Assembly: GCF_030864355.1 (NCBI RefSeq)
Contig: NC_083394.1
Location: forward strand, 682,001-746,000
Source of the DNA: Cutaneotrichosporon cavernicola
Lineage: Eukaryota > Basidiomycota > Tremellomycetes > Trichosporonales > Trichosporonaceae
DNA length: 64,000 nucleotides
Reading direction: 5' to 3'
A program made the position numbers and the translations under genes. Shown here piece by piece: positions 43,788 to 56,150 of the stretch. The notes under the pieces were generated by a model that searched no databases, had not been told where the DNA came from, and saw only the letters and a program-made list of their open reading frames with translations. Positions within the stretch are counted from its first letter, which is position 1. Each line of letters opens with the position of its first letter.

Positions 43788-45812
43788 ATGCACTCCTCGA
43801 CCATCAAGGCAAAAACCGGCAAGACTGAGGAGCACGAGCGCCTCGTCGCCGAGATGGAGGCTGAGCTCGGCACCTCTATCACTTCACAGGAGGACCTCGA
43901 CATCCTAGGCACCAGGTGCGCCTTTCCAGCGCAGCGCTGAACCCAGCCCACAGGACATTGTGGCCAACCTCAAGGCTGGCAAGGAAGGATGGAGCTGTGA
44001 GCGTGTTATGACTGTCTACGTGCGTCCCGCCTGAGAGTCAGTGGCTGATGGCAGATCCGCTCCGCTTGCGCCGCGCACCGCAAGACCAACTGTCTCACGG
44101 AGGGTGTGTACTCACACGATCGTGACTTACGCAGTAATGTTCCACAAAGGCCTTGAGGAGGCTCGTGCCAAGGACGCCGCGCGAGCGGCCGGCGAGGAGC
44201 CCAAGGGGGCGTTCTGGGGCCTTCCCTCTTCCTTCAAGGGTGTGTTTCTCACGAGCCTGTCCATGCTCACGCAGACACATACAACATCGTGGGAGTGGAC
44301 ACGTCACTGGGCTGCACTCCGTACGTTCACTTCAGTCTTATCTACACTCACGCCCAACTGACACCCTCAGACACTGCTTCCAGCCCACCACTGATCCTGA
44401 CAAGGAGGGCACGGTGAGGAGTCCCCGCTTCCTCCACCCACCGGCCCATATACCCGGGTCCCTAACTGCCAGCTCGTCAAGCTCTGCCGCGCACAGGGCG
44501 GCATTCCGTTTTGCAAGACCAACATCCCGCAGACGCTACTCGCGTTCGAGAGCTCGAACCCGATCTTCGGCGCCGCCTCGAACCCCTACTCGTCCGCGCG
44601 GACGTGTGGTGGGTCGTCGGGCGGTGAGGCGGCGCTCGTGACACTGCGTGGCACACCGTTGGGATGGGGCTCAGACAGTCCGTCATATGCATGTGAGAAT
44701 GCGGCTAACCGCAGTTGGAGGATCGCTGCGCATTCCCGCCGCTTACTCGGGATGCGTGGCCCTCAAGCCCGCCCTGGGCCGTTGGCCGGGCGCCGGCCAG
44801 CGCCCCGTCGTGAAGGGCTTCGAGGGTATCAAGCCTGTCGTGGGTCCGATGGCACGCAACGTCGACGACCTGACGTTTGCGTCCAAGGCCATGATCGACG
44901 CGGTCATGGAGAACATAGAGAACCACGACTACGTGCAGGTTGAGAACGTCGTGCCACTCCCTTGGCGCGAGGCCATGCTCCCAAAGCGCATGCGCATCGG
45001 ATACTGGCTCGAGGACGGGGTGGTCCGAGCTAGTCCTGCCGCCCAGCGCGCCGTGCGCGAAGTCGTGGCTGCACTCGAGAAGGAGGGCCACGAACTCGTG
45101 TTGTGGCAGCCGCCTAACGTTGCTGAGGTGCTAAAGATTTTCGTTGCCCTCCTCAGCTTTGACGGGTTCAAGCAGCTCCTGTCCAACATCGGAAGCGATC
45201 CGATGGAGCCAGCGATGTTCCTCGTGACGCTGGGCCCGCGTCTCCCTGCGTTCGCTAGATGGCTCGTCAACAACCTCGTGCACTACTTCGCCAGAGACCC
45301 CCTTTTCGCGAGCGTGTTCTGTGAGTCTCCCATTTTCGTGGCTAACATCAGCCGCGTCCAAGCGCAAAACCATTGAAGAGTACGTGCACTGGGTTGACCA
45401 GCGCGACCAGTATATCAAGACGTTCCGCCGCGCCGCGTGGCAGGAGGAGAAGTTTGATTTCCTGATCTGTCCGCCTCAGGCTGTCCCGGCCCTTGAGCAT
45501 GGGCGTACCAAGGACCTCTCGCCCCTGTGCCTCGCCACCGTCATGTTCAATATTGTCGACAGCACGGCCGGCGTGCTCCCGGTCACGCGAGTCGATGCTG
45601 AGCGCGACGCCGCGCCGGCTAACTTCCTCGAAGGGAGTACGGGCTCGTGGATCCTCGAGAAGAAGGTTTATGGCGGCACCGATCCCGCATACGACGCAGC
45701 CAAGATGGCGGGCCTGCCTGTCGGTGTGCAGGTTGTTGGTCGCCAGTTTGAAGACGAGCGCGTGCTCGCTCTCATGAAGATCATCGAGGGTGCGGTGGCG
45801 TACGACGCGTAG
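43788..45812 (+). CDS. Amidase-signature hydrolase, FAAH-like
   Basis: Amidase-signature serine hydrolase resembling fatty-acid amide hydrolase and fungal acetamidase-type enzymes; hydrolyses carboxylic amides to acid and amine. The start ATG at 43788 reads MHSSTIKAKTGKTEEHERLV. After several tiny introns it shows the full Ser-cisSer-Lys triad: Lys in LPSSFKDTYNIVGVDTSLGC, the cis-Ser in RTCGGSSGGEAALVTLRGTP, and the nucleophile in DIGGSLRIPAAYSGCVALKP. The last motif is created by splicing out an intron at about 44683-44715. The long final exons carry KPVVGPMARNVDDLTF, MRIGYWLEDGVVRASPAAQR and DFLICPPQAVPALEHGR, and end VAYDA at 45812. About 530-540 residues, the usual length. It is divergent from a Zn2Cys6 regulator. 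Confidence 0.9.
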
Positions 45813-48800
45813 ACTCATACTTTGCGTGGGACGGTAGCCATTTTCACGAGTACGAACCAAGGAAACGTTGAGCGACGAGGAACCGAGCGGAAGCGCAGAC
45901 ACAGCCACGTAGATATTGTACATGCATCTGTGTGATCCCTGTGCCCTTTGCAATTTTGTTTGGGGATGTATGTGCTGTGGGGGGAAAGAAACGTCGAGTT
46001 CAATGTCAGAGAGAGCGTTGTGGCGGTGACAGCTTCGCAGCCACATAAGGGCCGACTGGATGCTTACAACCCTCCTTCACATGGTTTTACGTCACCGTCA
46101 AAGCTGGAGAAACGCATATAACCGTGCCAGTACAGCCTTCAGATCTTCACAGTCCCTCACCTGACTCTCCAACCAACCTTGTCGTGGTGTGGCAGTGATG
46201 CTCCAATGTTAGCGGCCAATCCAAGCCACCTCATCCAAGCAGCTCAGCCTTCCCAGGGCGTCACCAACCCAGCTTTCCCTGTTCAGTCTGGAGTGTGGTC
46301 TCCCTATCACCCTCTCACCCTATTTATCTCTCTCTCTATCTCCCTCCTCAGTATACAGTCCCCAACCACCCATCTCTCTTGCATCTGTCCCTGTTCTGGC
46401 ACACTTTTGCACTCATGGCGTTTCTCAGGATCAATGCTCCCGCTCTCCTCCTTCGTTTTCACTCATTCCCTTCAGTACCGCCTCTCCATCAGAACTCATC
46501 CAACAGACAGGAGTGAGAAGGAGTATTCGAAATCCTCAGCCTCCTCTCTTCTGATCTCTTACAGTGACCAAGGTTATAGAGGGTTTCCAGACACACTTTC
46601 GCACATCACGCAGCCGTACCGTATCTGTGTCCCGTCACGAGGCTGTCGTGACATGGCGACAATGTGGCAGTGTGGCGGCGTAGCGATGTCACATGTCAGA
46701 GATACACTCAGGCTTGCCCCTTTGGTTTCAATGAACGTCAGGTAACGCTCGCAGCAAGGCGATAGCGGCATATTGATCAGCTTAATCTCGTTATTGCGAT
46801 GTGCGATAATGAAGGATGGTGAGTTGCCCAGAACCCCGCGATTTCCGAATTGCCGGACCCGCTGGGATCCCCACGACATGTTTCCAAGAACTTGTCGCGT
46901 AAAGAGGTGATGCTGAGATATATACCAGTGACGGGGAGTTCCAGAGGAGTCTAGCAGATTGCATGAGAGATTAATATGTGACCTGGGACTGGGTTATCGC
47001 GACGAGCTGCAGTCGCCCGCGAAAACTGAGACATACCTCTGCTCGAAACGCCACGCCACGCTGATCATTTCACACGATATGTAAGACTCCGCATGCATAT
47101 GGATATGGGAATGACGCGGACGAGGATCGTCGTCCGCCGATTCATTGATTGATCACCAGCCACGCCACATTCCCGCCACATTTCTGCACCCGTAGGCTCG
47201 ATCGTGAGAACGTTCTCCGCAGTTATTTCGCAGTCAAGAGAAACAAAATAACCATACCCACCTAAGGTCTCACCCTCGGTCTGGCCATACTGACTGAATG
47301 AATGAATGAATAAATAGATAAATAAAAATACCAGTTACACACGTTGACTCATCTTACAGTGCGAACACAGGCACCAGGCCCGGAGATCGCCGACGCCAAT
47401 ACATGCCTTGACGTCATCCCGCGTGGCGGTGTTCAGGTCGGCGGGGATATGGGGATAGTCTCATGCTGTGCGGAATGGTGTTGGGTTGTGAAGGGGCTGG
47501 AATGCCCAATTCTCCGCGCAGCACGGCTCTGCGGCGGAGATGGTACACTCTATCGGGCATTGTGCCGACTTGACACAGCGGCCCCATTCTTTGTGTTGGC
47601 GAGACCGCTGTCGTAGTGTGGCTGTGGCTCCGGCCAGCTTGAGGGTTGGTCGAACATCGGCCGTCAACGACGCACTGAACGAGCTTCGCGCCCGCGCAGC
47701 CCGTCCCGGTCCTCTCCCTCACGTTACCATCTCCTCTGTCGGGCCGCTCGGCGAGAGCGTGGCCGGAAACCCCGTCCTCCCGAAACGGTAGAAGATGACT
47801 CTGCCGGCGGTTTCACCGATCGGCTCTTTGCAACTGCACACGGGCACTTTTGCGGCATGTGACCGTTTCACTATAGGCTATTGTAAGCGTTGTCGTGCGT
47901 TGTATGCATCCTCGGCATATCCGAGATAGCTGACGACGCGTATGCGTGCAGCCGTCCAAACATTCCCGGCTTGAATTTGGGCTTAGTCACCACGCCAGGC
48001 ACGCCCTCGAATCGCTACATGTCATCGACGTGGAAGCTGGATTAGCTGGATCTAACTGGAGGGTGTGTTTCGGAAGCCCTGAGTGTGCCAGCCGAGCAAT
48101 CAGAGGAGCAGATGATCACAGATCACAGAGGGTGAGAGCGAACAAGGTTGACTGGATTTATGGAACGTTCATTCCACAGCTGACTGATGCCCTGGACCAT
48201 CCGGGACATCCTTTAGCTTGTGCCTGTGTGCATGTGGCCTAGATCTCCGTCCAGGTCCATTCTCCAGTCGGCCCTGGCAACCTTGCCACACGGGGACGCC
48301 ACCCGGGCGCCGTCGTCGCCCGTCCGGTCAACCTTGTCCGCCAGCGTCCCCCAGAGAGCCAATGTCGAGGACAACGGCCCAGAATCTATCGGTGTTGGTA
48401 TGGCGACATTGCGGCATGGCGGCTTGGCGGCATGGCAGATGGCGGACCTGCAGGGAACATACCTTACTTGCTGTCGTGCGCCATTGTCACTATGATCCGC
48501 AGGCGGCTGAATTGTACCGCAAAGCACGACGCACAGTCTTCTCTCAGACGGCTCGGCTCTCCACACGGTATACTTCTTTCTGGGGCCTCTGACTGAAAGT
48601 GGCGGTGCACCAATTCGTACCAAATATGTCCATGGAACCATGGCAATGTCTCCAATCCAGCAGATCGGGTAGATCAGGGGCGCAAGTTGGCCAGGCGGGC
48701 CGAGCAGCGGCGATCCTCGCACCATGTGCTGCGCATGCCCCCGAGTTTGATCCGATAGACTCGAGTGAACTGACCGATATGGCAGCTTGCGGAGGGATTA

Positions 48801-49930
48801 GGAGGGGTAGCGGTCTACAAGATGGCGGTACAGCAAAGGAACGGAGAGAACGGTGGTGCGGAGACGAACGGGGCCGCAAGTGCAACGGGTACCTTTGGTG
48901 TTCCTACTCAAAAGTAGGCCGGTATCTGTGCAAGTCAGAACGGATCCGAGATGACGGCACGCCCCTGGAGGCCCAGAGGTCATAAGTGTAATGGGTGTGG
49001 TGTGTCAGCAAGCAATCTACCTGTATCAGCGGCCATTGATTTCCCTTTGGATTCCATTGATTCCCTTAGATCCTTGGAGCTTGTCTAGCTCTCTGGTTTA
49101 TTGCTAAACACCTTCTCCCTTGCATAGGCTCCGAGTAAAATTGGAGTATGTCTGTTCTTCTAAATAAACATTCTTCTGGTGTTGCGCCTGGCCCTGGGCC
49201 CTGGCACACCCCTGGCTCCAGCAAGGTGGGGTTATTATGACGATCCTTTGAGAAGGGCGGAAACGCAGCAAAGGTAGAAAGTCTAGGGGTTGGTGATAGT
49301 TGAATGAGATGCGAATGACGACAAGCTGTGGATGGTAGCACATGTAGCACATGGGTCCCTTGGGTCATCTCAATACCGATAAACCGATAATGCCAAGTGG
49401 AAGGCAGAATATCTGAGACGAGCCAAGAAACGGTCATCGGCCAAGCTAGGGTACCTGAACACTGATCAAGATCCTTGTTTGGCCGATTCACTCTACAATA
49501 CCACCCCCTCGGCCAACTGTTATTGAGCAGTGCAGCGCCGAGGCAGAAGAGTCAGCTCGAGTCAGATAGGGAGAGAATAGACCTCGTGGTGTCTACACAG
49601 CTGTTACGCCCTTACCGACGCCCTCCGATTTCAGTACATATCTCATCCATTTACCAGTTTCCGCACCCATAGTTCCGCTTTGCCGCACCACCTCGTAACC
49701 TATCTCAGCCTGTCCTCCACGACAACCTCGAGTTACAAAAGATATCAACTCGCCATCCCCACAGCCCACTTACCCTTCCCTTGTCTTGTCACCTCGTCAC
49801 TTTCACCTCGTCACCTTCCCCACCCCCACATACCTCACTACCTAACAAGTCACTCAAATCACCCTCGCCACCTCACACCCCCCTCTTCGACACCGATCTA
49901 TTACCTCCTTATCAACATCTCTCCATCGCC
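45813..49930. other. 4.1-kb region without a convincing gene
   Basis: I read both strands and found only short open frames without family-like blocks. Local features are pyrimidine-rich strings at about 46280-46380, an ATGAA/ATAA microsatellite (about 47294-47331), GGCATGGCGG-type repeats (about 48413-48450), and a TTACC/CACCTC-rich leader at about 49680-49930 that likely belongs to the next gene. Non-coding RNA or very fragmented genes cannot be excluded. Confidence 0.45.
47294..47331 (+). repeat. AT-rich microsatellite
   Basis: GAATGAATGAATGAATAAAT followed by AGATAAATAAAAATA; a degenerate tetranucleotide array. Confidence 0.75.
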
Positions 49931-52900
49931 ATGCCACCCAGTCCAAAGCATGGACAGGTGGGTAACGCTCCGGAGAAGAAGAAGCGTCGTGAGTGAATGT
50001 CGATACGGTGTCTTGTTCCTCCACTCCCTGACAAGGCGGTGTTGACCTCCACCCAGGCCAGAATGTTGCTTGCGACTCGTGTCGTCTGCGTCGTGTCAAG
50101 TAGGTCGCAATCATTCCCCTGATCTGACGCCTCAAGGTGCGACATGCTTGCACTCCTCACTCCGGCCGACTCGACACGCGTCATGCCGCCCCTTCCAGTC
50201 CTCGTTCGTCAGAACCCCGACGTGTCGTGCTCCAACTGTATCTCCAAAGGCATTCGATGCACTACCAATCAGATTGTCAACCCGTCCAAGCCCAACAAGG
50301 GAGGCAAGCGTATCGAGGAGGCCAAGAAGATGTATGGCAGTGAAGGCTTGTTCACAACCTTGACAGGTCCTTCTGCACCCACAACGCCTTCACTCACGTA
50401 CACTGGCCCTCAGCCCCCGCCAATCCGCCACGACTCGGTAGCCACCGCCCGAACGTCGGCATCCAGTGCGTCCTCGTCGTCCTACGACTTGACAGACGTC
50501 CCCACAACCGTCGACCTTGCCAACACCGGTTTCCTCTTCACCACCATTCAGTACCCGTACTCTGGAACCGATCTACTCAATCAGGGTACATCACCCACAG
50601 GAAGTACCTGCGAACTCGGGCCGGCTTGGTCGACAGAGTGGTCCAGTAACGCTGTCAGCACCCCATACGGCACTCCCTTCGCTGGCGGCATGTTTGATAT
50701 GACCGCCCAGGCGCCCGGTGAGCCACAGATGTTTGACACCTTCATGTTATCACCTGGTGCCAACGCCCCTTATCCACCGGCGCAAGCATTGTTGTACGCC
50801 GCTCCCCCATCATTGTACGTCTCATCTGCAGACTCTGTGCCCGCTGTACCCACCTTGCCCGACCCTCCTCCGTTGTCCCTTGGTAGTACGCTCGATGGTG
50901 CCTCAGGCGCGAAAGACCCTTCAGCTTTCCCATCACTGGTCTCCGACGGAAACTTGGACACACGCAGTGACCACCCTTTTCGGATCTTGTCCTCGGGTGA
51001 CAATTCCCCGGTCCCCCCGCCAGCACAGTTACCTTCCTCATCCGTTGGCCTCCCAGCTGTGACTTCGGTTTATCCGACTCCATCACTGCCGACGAAACGC
51101 TCGGCCTCGATTGGCCCTTCCCAGATTGTAGGCAAGAAGCGCCACCACGCCGATGACGACGTCCTAGACCTTGTGCGCACCTACGGACAGATTGTACGCG
51201 ACTACGGGGACAATGCTGAGACGGGCCCTTGGGCGCTCTGGGCCAAATCCAAGGACAAGGAGGACAAGATTATCCGCTGGAGCCGCAGCAACAGCGTTGG
51301 CGACGAGCTTGCAAGCCGCGCTCTTGGCTCCGAACTCAGCCGTGAGCTGGTCAAGGTCTATTTCTCGTCAGTCCATTTGACGCTCCCTGCAATCAGCCCA
51401 GAGACATTCTACAGGTTGTGGAAACAAGCTGGTGAGCGTTCTGACCGCATGAGCCCCGCACAGGAAGTCTTGTGCGCGGTGATTGAGGCCTGGGCGGCCC
51501 GATTCTCAGACCACCCGGTCGTGAGTTGGCCCACAGAGTTGGCCCAGTGATGAACGCGGTTGCTGACAGTCCAGGTTCTGGGTATGAATCCCAATGAACA
51601 GCATACAGGTCCAAAATGTGAGTTGGCACCGTTTCGCTGAGTTTGCGCGAATTGAAGCTAACAGCAGTAATTCTCGCGACAGAATCCGTGAGCTTTAAGG
51701 TGTTGTGTTTCTCACGCTAACTATAGGACCACAGTGGTTCATTAATTGTAGATCAATCGCATTATGGACAGAAGCGCCTACGTGTGTGCTTTGCACTCGT
51801 GGAGCGCGCTCGCAAGCTCATTGACCAACATGGAATTCTTCGTAAACCAAGTTTGACAGGCGTACAGGCCCTTGCACTGTTCACGCAACTTCAGCACATG
51901 ACAGATCACAACCCCGAGGCTCCAGAACATCTAATGGAAAGTGGGTCCCGCCAACAGGAGCTAATGCTAACAGTAGGCGAGATGCTTCATACCATACTGG
52001 TTCAGCAACTTCGCCGGCTTGACGGTTGCTGGGTACCTGAAGGCAGCATCCCTATTGTCAAGGATGACGGCCCAGAGACCCAGCAAGAACAGCGGATCAA
52101 GCTGCGACGTCTGTGGTGGACTGTATTTATTGCCGATTCTTTCTGGGCCGCGGGAACTTGCTCCACACCTGTTGTGTAAGGCCTCTTCCTCTGCCGTTGC
52201 TAACAAATTAGCCCAGAAGAGGAAGTCAAGGCATCGCTTGCCTGGCTCGATGCCATCGACCCGAGGCACATGCCGTCCACCTTCGATTCTATTTCTTTTT
52301 TTATGGGCCATTTTCATCGAGTGTCCACTATTACCCGCATGGTCGCGTACAAGCTCTGCCTACCCAGCAAGCGACCTGGACGTGTCGATGTCGATGAGTT
52401 TTGTAGCGACGCCCGTGTCATTTGGAGAAATGTGCGAGACCTGTACCAGGACATCAACTCGAAGGTCGAGGACGTTCTCTCCATCGCCAAAGAGGATATT
52501 CTCGGCTTCTCGCCGGTGCATGTGGGTTTCTTCAATGTCCGTAGCTAACATTGCAGCAATTCTGCAGTCTTCGTCTTGCTGCCACCTACATCCTCCTGAT
52601 CATGCAGCAAGTTATCCAGCAGCTGCTCGACTTCCGCAAGCGCCTCCATGAGGCGTACGTGTATGATTCCACCGTCCCGCTGCAGGCGCAGCCAGAGGGA
52701 ACTCGTGTGTCGGCCTTGAACGAACTTCATGCTCAGAGCATCGACATCCTTCTCGCCAACGCGCGTGCACAGGCCCCAATGTTCGACACGCTCCTTCCAA
52801 CGGGCTTCATGCAGGGTGCCTCGATGCTTGCTCGCGTGTTGCTCGCCGTGGCCCAGTTCCTCTCGGAGGTGCCAACCAACGAGCAGGGGTATCCGAACCA

Positions 52901-53699
52901 TACTCGCGGCGGTGTTGACTGGACGTGGGAGAACAAGCAGGCAGAGGTCGAGAAGTGTGTGAAAGCTTTGCACCAACTGGTAAGTAGTAGAAGTCGGGCA
53001 GCACTGACATGTAGGGCTGGGCATGGGCCGATGTATCTCCTGTTCTCTTGAAGATCAAGATGAACATGGTTCGGATGACCCCGACCCAAGAGACATTGCT
53101 ATCGTACGCCTTCAAAGCGCAAAATATGTCAGAAGACGCAGCTCGGCAGGCAGCTCGGCGAGATTCGGATGGCCGTCGCGACTCGCAGGCACTCGACGCT
53201 GTCCTCGAGTTCTGGCCGCCAACGTGAGTATCTGATCTTCGGCGAGAATGTCAAGCTGACTGTCAGCTCTGTCCCGAAGGTGCTGGGCAGCATGAATGCC
53301 GGGCAGTACGCCACCAAGCAGCAGGACGCGTACAACTACAGTCGCGGCAACTTCGAGTACCAGCCGTCTGAGCGCAATTCGTCGTTCCCAGGGCAACGGA
53401 CCGGCGATCCAACGCCATCCACCGGCAGCAACTCCCGGCCTGCGGCGCGGCCGTCCACCTCGACGGGCACGGCGGTGCATCCTGTTGATCCTATACATGA
53501 TGACTTCACGTTTGGCTCGTCGGAGGGAATTGGCTCGGCGACGGCTGCCGGGTGGACTGCACTTGGCGCTCCACGATCCTCGGCGACTGTGCCGCTCACT
53601 TCTGAATTGGTGGACTTGACCGACTTCACAGACGCCAAGCTCCAGGCTGACCTCGAGAGTTTCATCGAGACGCTTGTGAAGGACATGTCTGATGCGTGA
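49931..53699 (+). CDS. Large Zn2Cys6 fungal transcription factor
   Basis: Gal4-type regulator with a Fungal_trans domain. The start ATG at 49931 (MPPSPKHGQVGNAPEKKKRR) is spliced to QNVACDSCRLRRVKCD. A block DVSCSNCISKGIRCTTNQIV then KRIEEAKKMYGSEGLF completes the cluster. About 29 residues separate the third and fourth Cys unless a GC-AG or other cryptic intron is removed there. A Pro/Ser/Thr-rich segment, then DDVLDLVRTYGQIVRDYGDN and ELVKVYFSSVHLTLPAISPE, lead into the middle domain (ERARKLIDQHGILRKPSLTG, RRLWWTVFIADSFWAAGTC, GWAWADVSPVLLKIKMNMVR). The Ser/Thr/Asp-rich C terminus ends FIETLVKDMSDA at 53699. There are at least eight introns. The layout recalls XlnR/LAC9-like regulators, but the target is unknown. 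Confidence 0.83.
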
Positions 53700-56150
53700 T
53701 ATGACAAACTGAGAATACGAGGGGGGAGAGGGGGAGGGAGAGAGAGATTCAGAAGAACGAACAAGTTCTGGATTGGTCGGTGAGTGCCCGCTGTGCTGTA
53801 TCATGTATTCCTGTGTAGCCTGTACGATGGGAACCAAAATAGATGGCGAATGTACAACTCTACTCAGTGGAGGTATGGGTTGCACTGGTACATCAAGTGA
53901 CCCTCACACGCATGTTGCTATGAAGTGCCACTGCGCCACCCGAAGTGCCACAGACGAATTCAGCAGATTGCCCAATTGCCCACCAGCTAGGCTGCTAGAT
54001 CAGGGACCGTCCCGTGCTCTACTCATTATAGCTCATTACCACTTGTGTGGCATGTCGTTTATCCCTGTCTGTCTTACATGTCTTGACTCGGCATTCAACC
54101 CCCAACACTGATCGAGCGACTAACCGACTGGATTCTCTACTTGAACTCTCGCCAACGGGCCGACCGGGACACTCTCGGTATGCCCGGCCCAACTGAACCC
54201 GGCTCATCCGAGCGCCCGAGGCCGAGCCATGAATACCACCACCCCGAACCCCGAACCCAAGGAGCCTGAGCCCGAGGTCTAATTATAAACGATGCGGGCA
54301 TGCTGGGCTGGATCCCCGAATGCTAACCCTAAGTGTTGTTTGCGTTCCATCCTCACCACCCTAAGCCTAGGGTATGCATAAGCTCCGGATATTTGCTCGC
54401 GTGGCACATCACATATGTGCGCACTGCCCCAAGGACGTCGATGTCATGAGGAGGCAAGTTCGAGATGGCTCCAGAGATGGGTGATGGGATACGGAGATGG
54501 CGGTAGAGTTGTCTCGAACAGCGGCGGTGTCTGCTGGGGTACGGGCGGGAATAGCGGAACAAGAAACCTTTCAGTGTGCGACTGTTCTCCAACCGTGGCC
54601 ACATCCATCCCAGATAATGACGTGTGATTATGGATATTCCCGCGTGGGCGTGTGCCTTGCTTGGAATTGTCGCTCTGTGAAGAGTAACACCCTTTCAGAT
54701 GTTGCAAGAAGCAAGATGACGGCATGAAGAGCAGATCTGCGCCTGTCTGGAAATGTCTACAGGGACCGGAACTTCCGTCCCATGAGCTTGAGAGGGTAAC
54801 CGAGTACTGAGCCTGAAGTCGAATCTGTGCGACGTGGGAAGCGGCCGAGGCCCACCAGAGATAGAGTTTAATAGAACAAAGTTGCTGAGCCCAGTGTGCC
54901 GTGCCTCGTTTCACGTTTATGCTTATCTTTTCGGCGAGGAGGACGAATTGGTACTCGAGAACCTCTTTCATGATGAGGCAACGAGGGGGGACTAACAGAT
55001 TATAGTTTACAGTATAAGACGCAGTACATGGCCCGATCGTTTCGATCCACACTGAATCGTTTGGGTCTTATCGGGTTCCGTAAGATAGGGAGAGCGGCGG
55101 AGCGGGACGCGATGGCGTCAATCTAAGGGCCCGCAGGCCTGCGGGTCTGCGGGTCAAGGGCCCAGAGATGGAGTGTCATGGAGGCTCATGCCGCTCAGCT
55201 GTTATTCAGGTATTAGGCATGCATGCAGGTAACCAGATCCCACCCAAGAGGAGGTGATGCAAGACGGCGGAACATGGTGGCTGGCATGGCTAAAACGGTC
55301 GACCAAAGACCCAGACGTGCGGACCCATCCCTGTATCCCGGCATTGCCTCGTTACACGGCAAGGCGCCTTGACCCTGTTAGTTTTGTCGTTCTTCAACTG
55401 GGCATTTACTGTACCTAACGCTATGGATTTGGGTGTATGCAAGTTACGGTATGGAGGATATGGAGGGAGAGAAGTTGTAGCATGCTCGACAGTATGACAG
55501 GCACATGGTTTAGTTTAGTTGTAGGTTGCAGTTCTGGGATAGGGTTGAGGGGGCCACAATCACCTTCCCGCCAGTGCCCGCAACCACCCCTCTCCCCTAT
55601 CCCCTTGTCCCGTTGACTCTCTCCACTCGTCACACTTAAAAACTACCGCTAGCCCATTGCGTTGTCATTTCTACTCTACACTACGCATTCTCACACTCAC
55701 CACTTGATCTATACTCTTCGCTACCAAGGACGCCGACATCGACGTCAATTATAGTAGCACCGCGCCGATCTACGTCAAAGAGCTTATAGCTGAAACAATT
55801 CAAACTGGCGCGAAGCGACCCTGAGTCTTACCCCTCTTCCCCGTTCTGGTGAGTGCCCATTCTGCTTCTTCTTGTCAGTTTGTCAATCAACTTGAACGGG
55901 GCGAGTGCGAGTGCGAGTGCAAGTGGGGCGGGACACAACCCCTTCCTTGTCCCTTGAGACCCAAACTCCTCCCTCAATCGGATCCTCGTCGTTGCAGTGT
56001 CATAAAAGGACAACTAAGAATAAACGTTGCTATGATCGCTTCATTCTCTCCTCTCTCACACAGCGCTACATTCCACCGACACCAGCTCACTCCTCAGTCA
56101 TAGTCATTGCTATTTGCGTCACCAAGTCACCAGATCTGGATCTAACTATC
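53700..56150. other. 2.4-kb intergenic region
   Basis: No supported gene. It contains the 16-bp palindrome at 55130-55145. A short open segment near 55725-55824 (ATKDADIDVNYSSTAPIYVK then ELIAETIQTGAKRP, stop) has coding-like composition but no start codon. A likely 5'-UTR intron donor (GTGAGTGCC at 55850) precedes the next gene. Confidence 0.45.
55130..55145. repeat. Perfect 16-bp GC palindrome
   Basis: CCCGCAGGCCTGCGGG equals its own reverse complement. It is followed by TCTGCGGGTC and then a GGGCCC, so the half-site CTGCGGG recurs twice. Confidence 0.85.

Noticed and set aside
46179..46745. 188-codon plus-strand open frame
   Set aside because: Ser/Leu/Pro-rich composition typical of translated C/T-rich non-coding DNA, no splice signals or family blocks.
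48213..48725. 170-codon minus-strand open frame
   Set aside because: No recognisable domain and ragged composition; treated as chance frame in the gene-poor gap.
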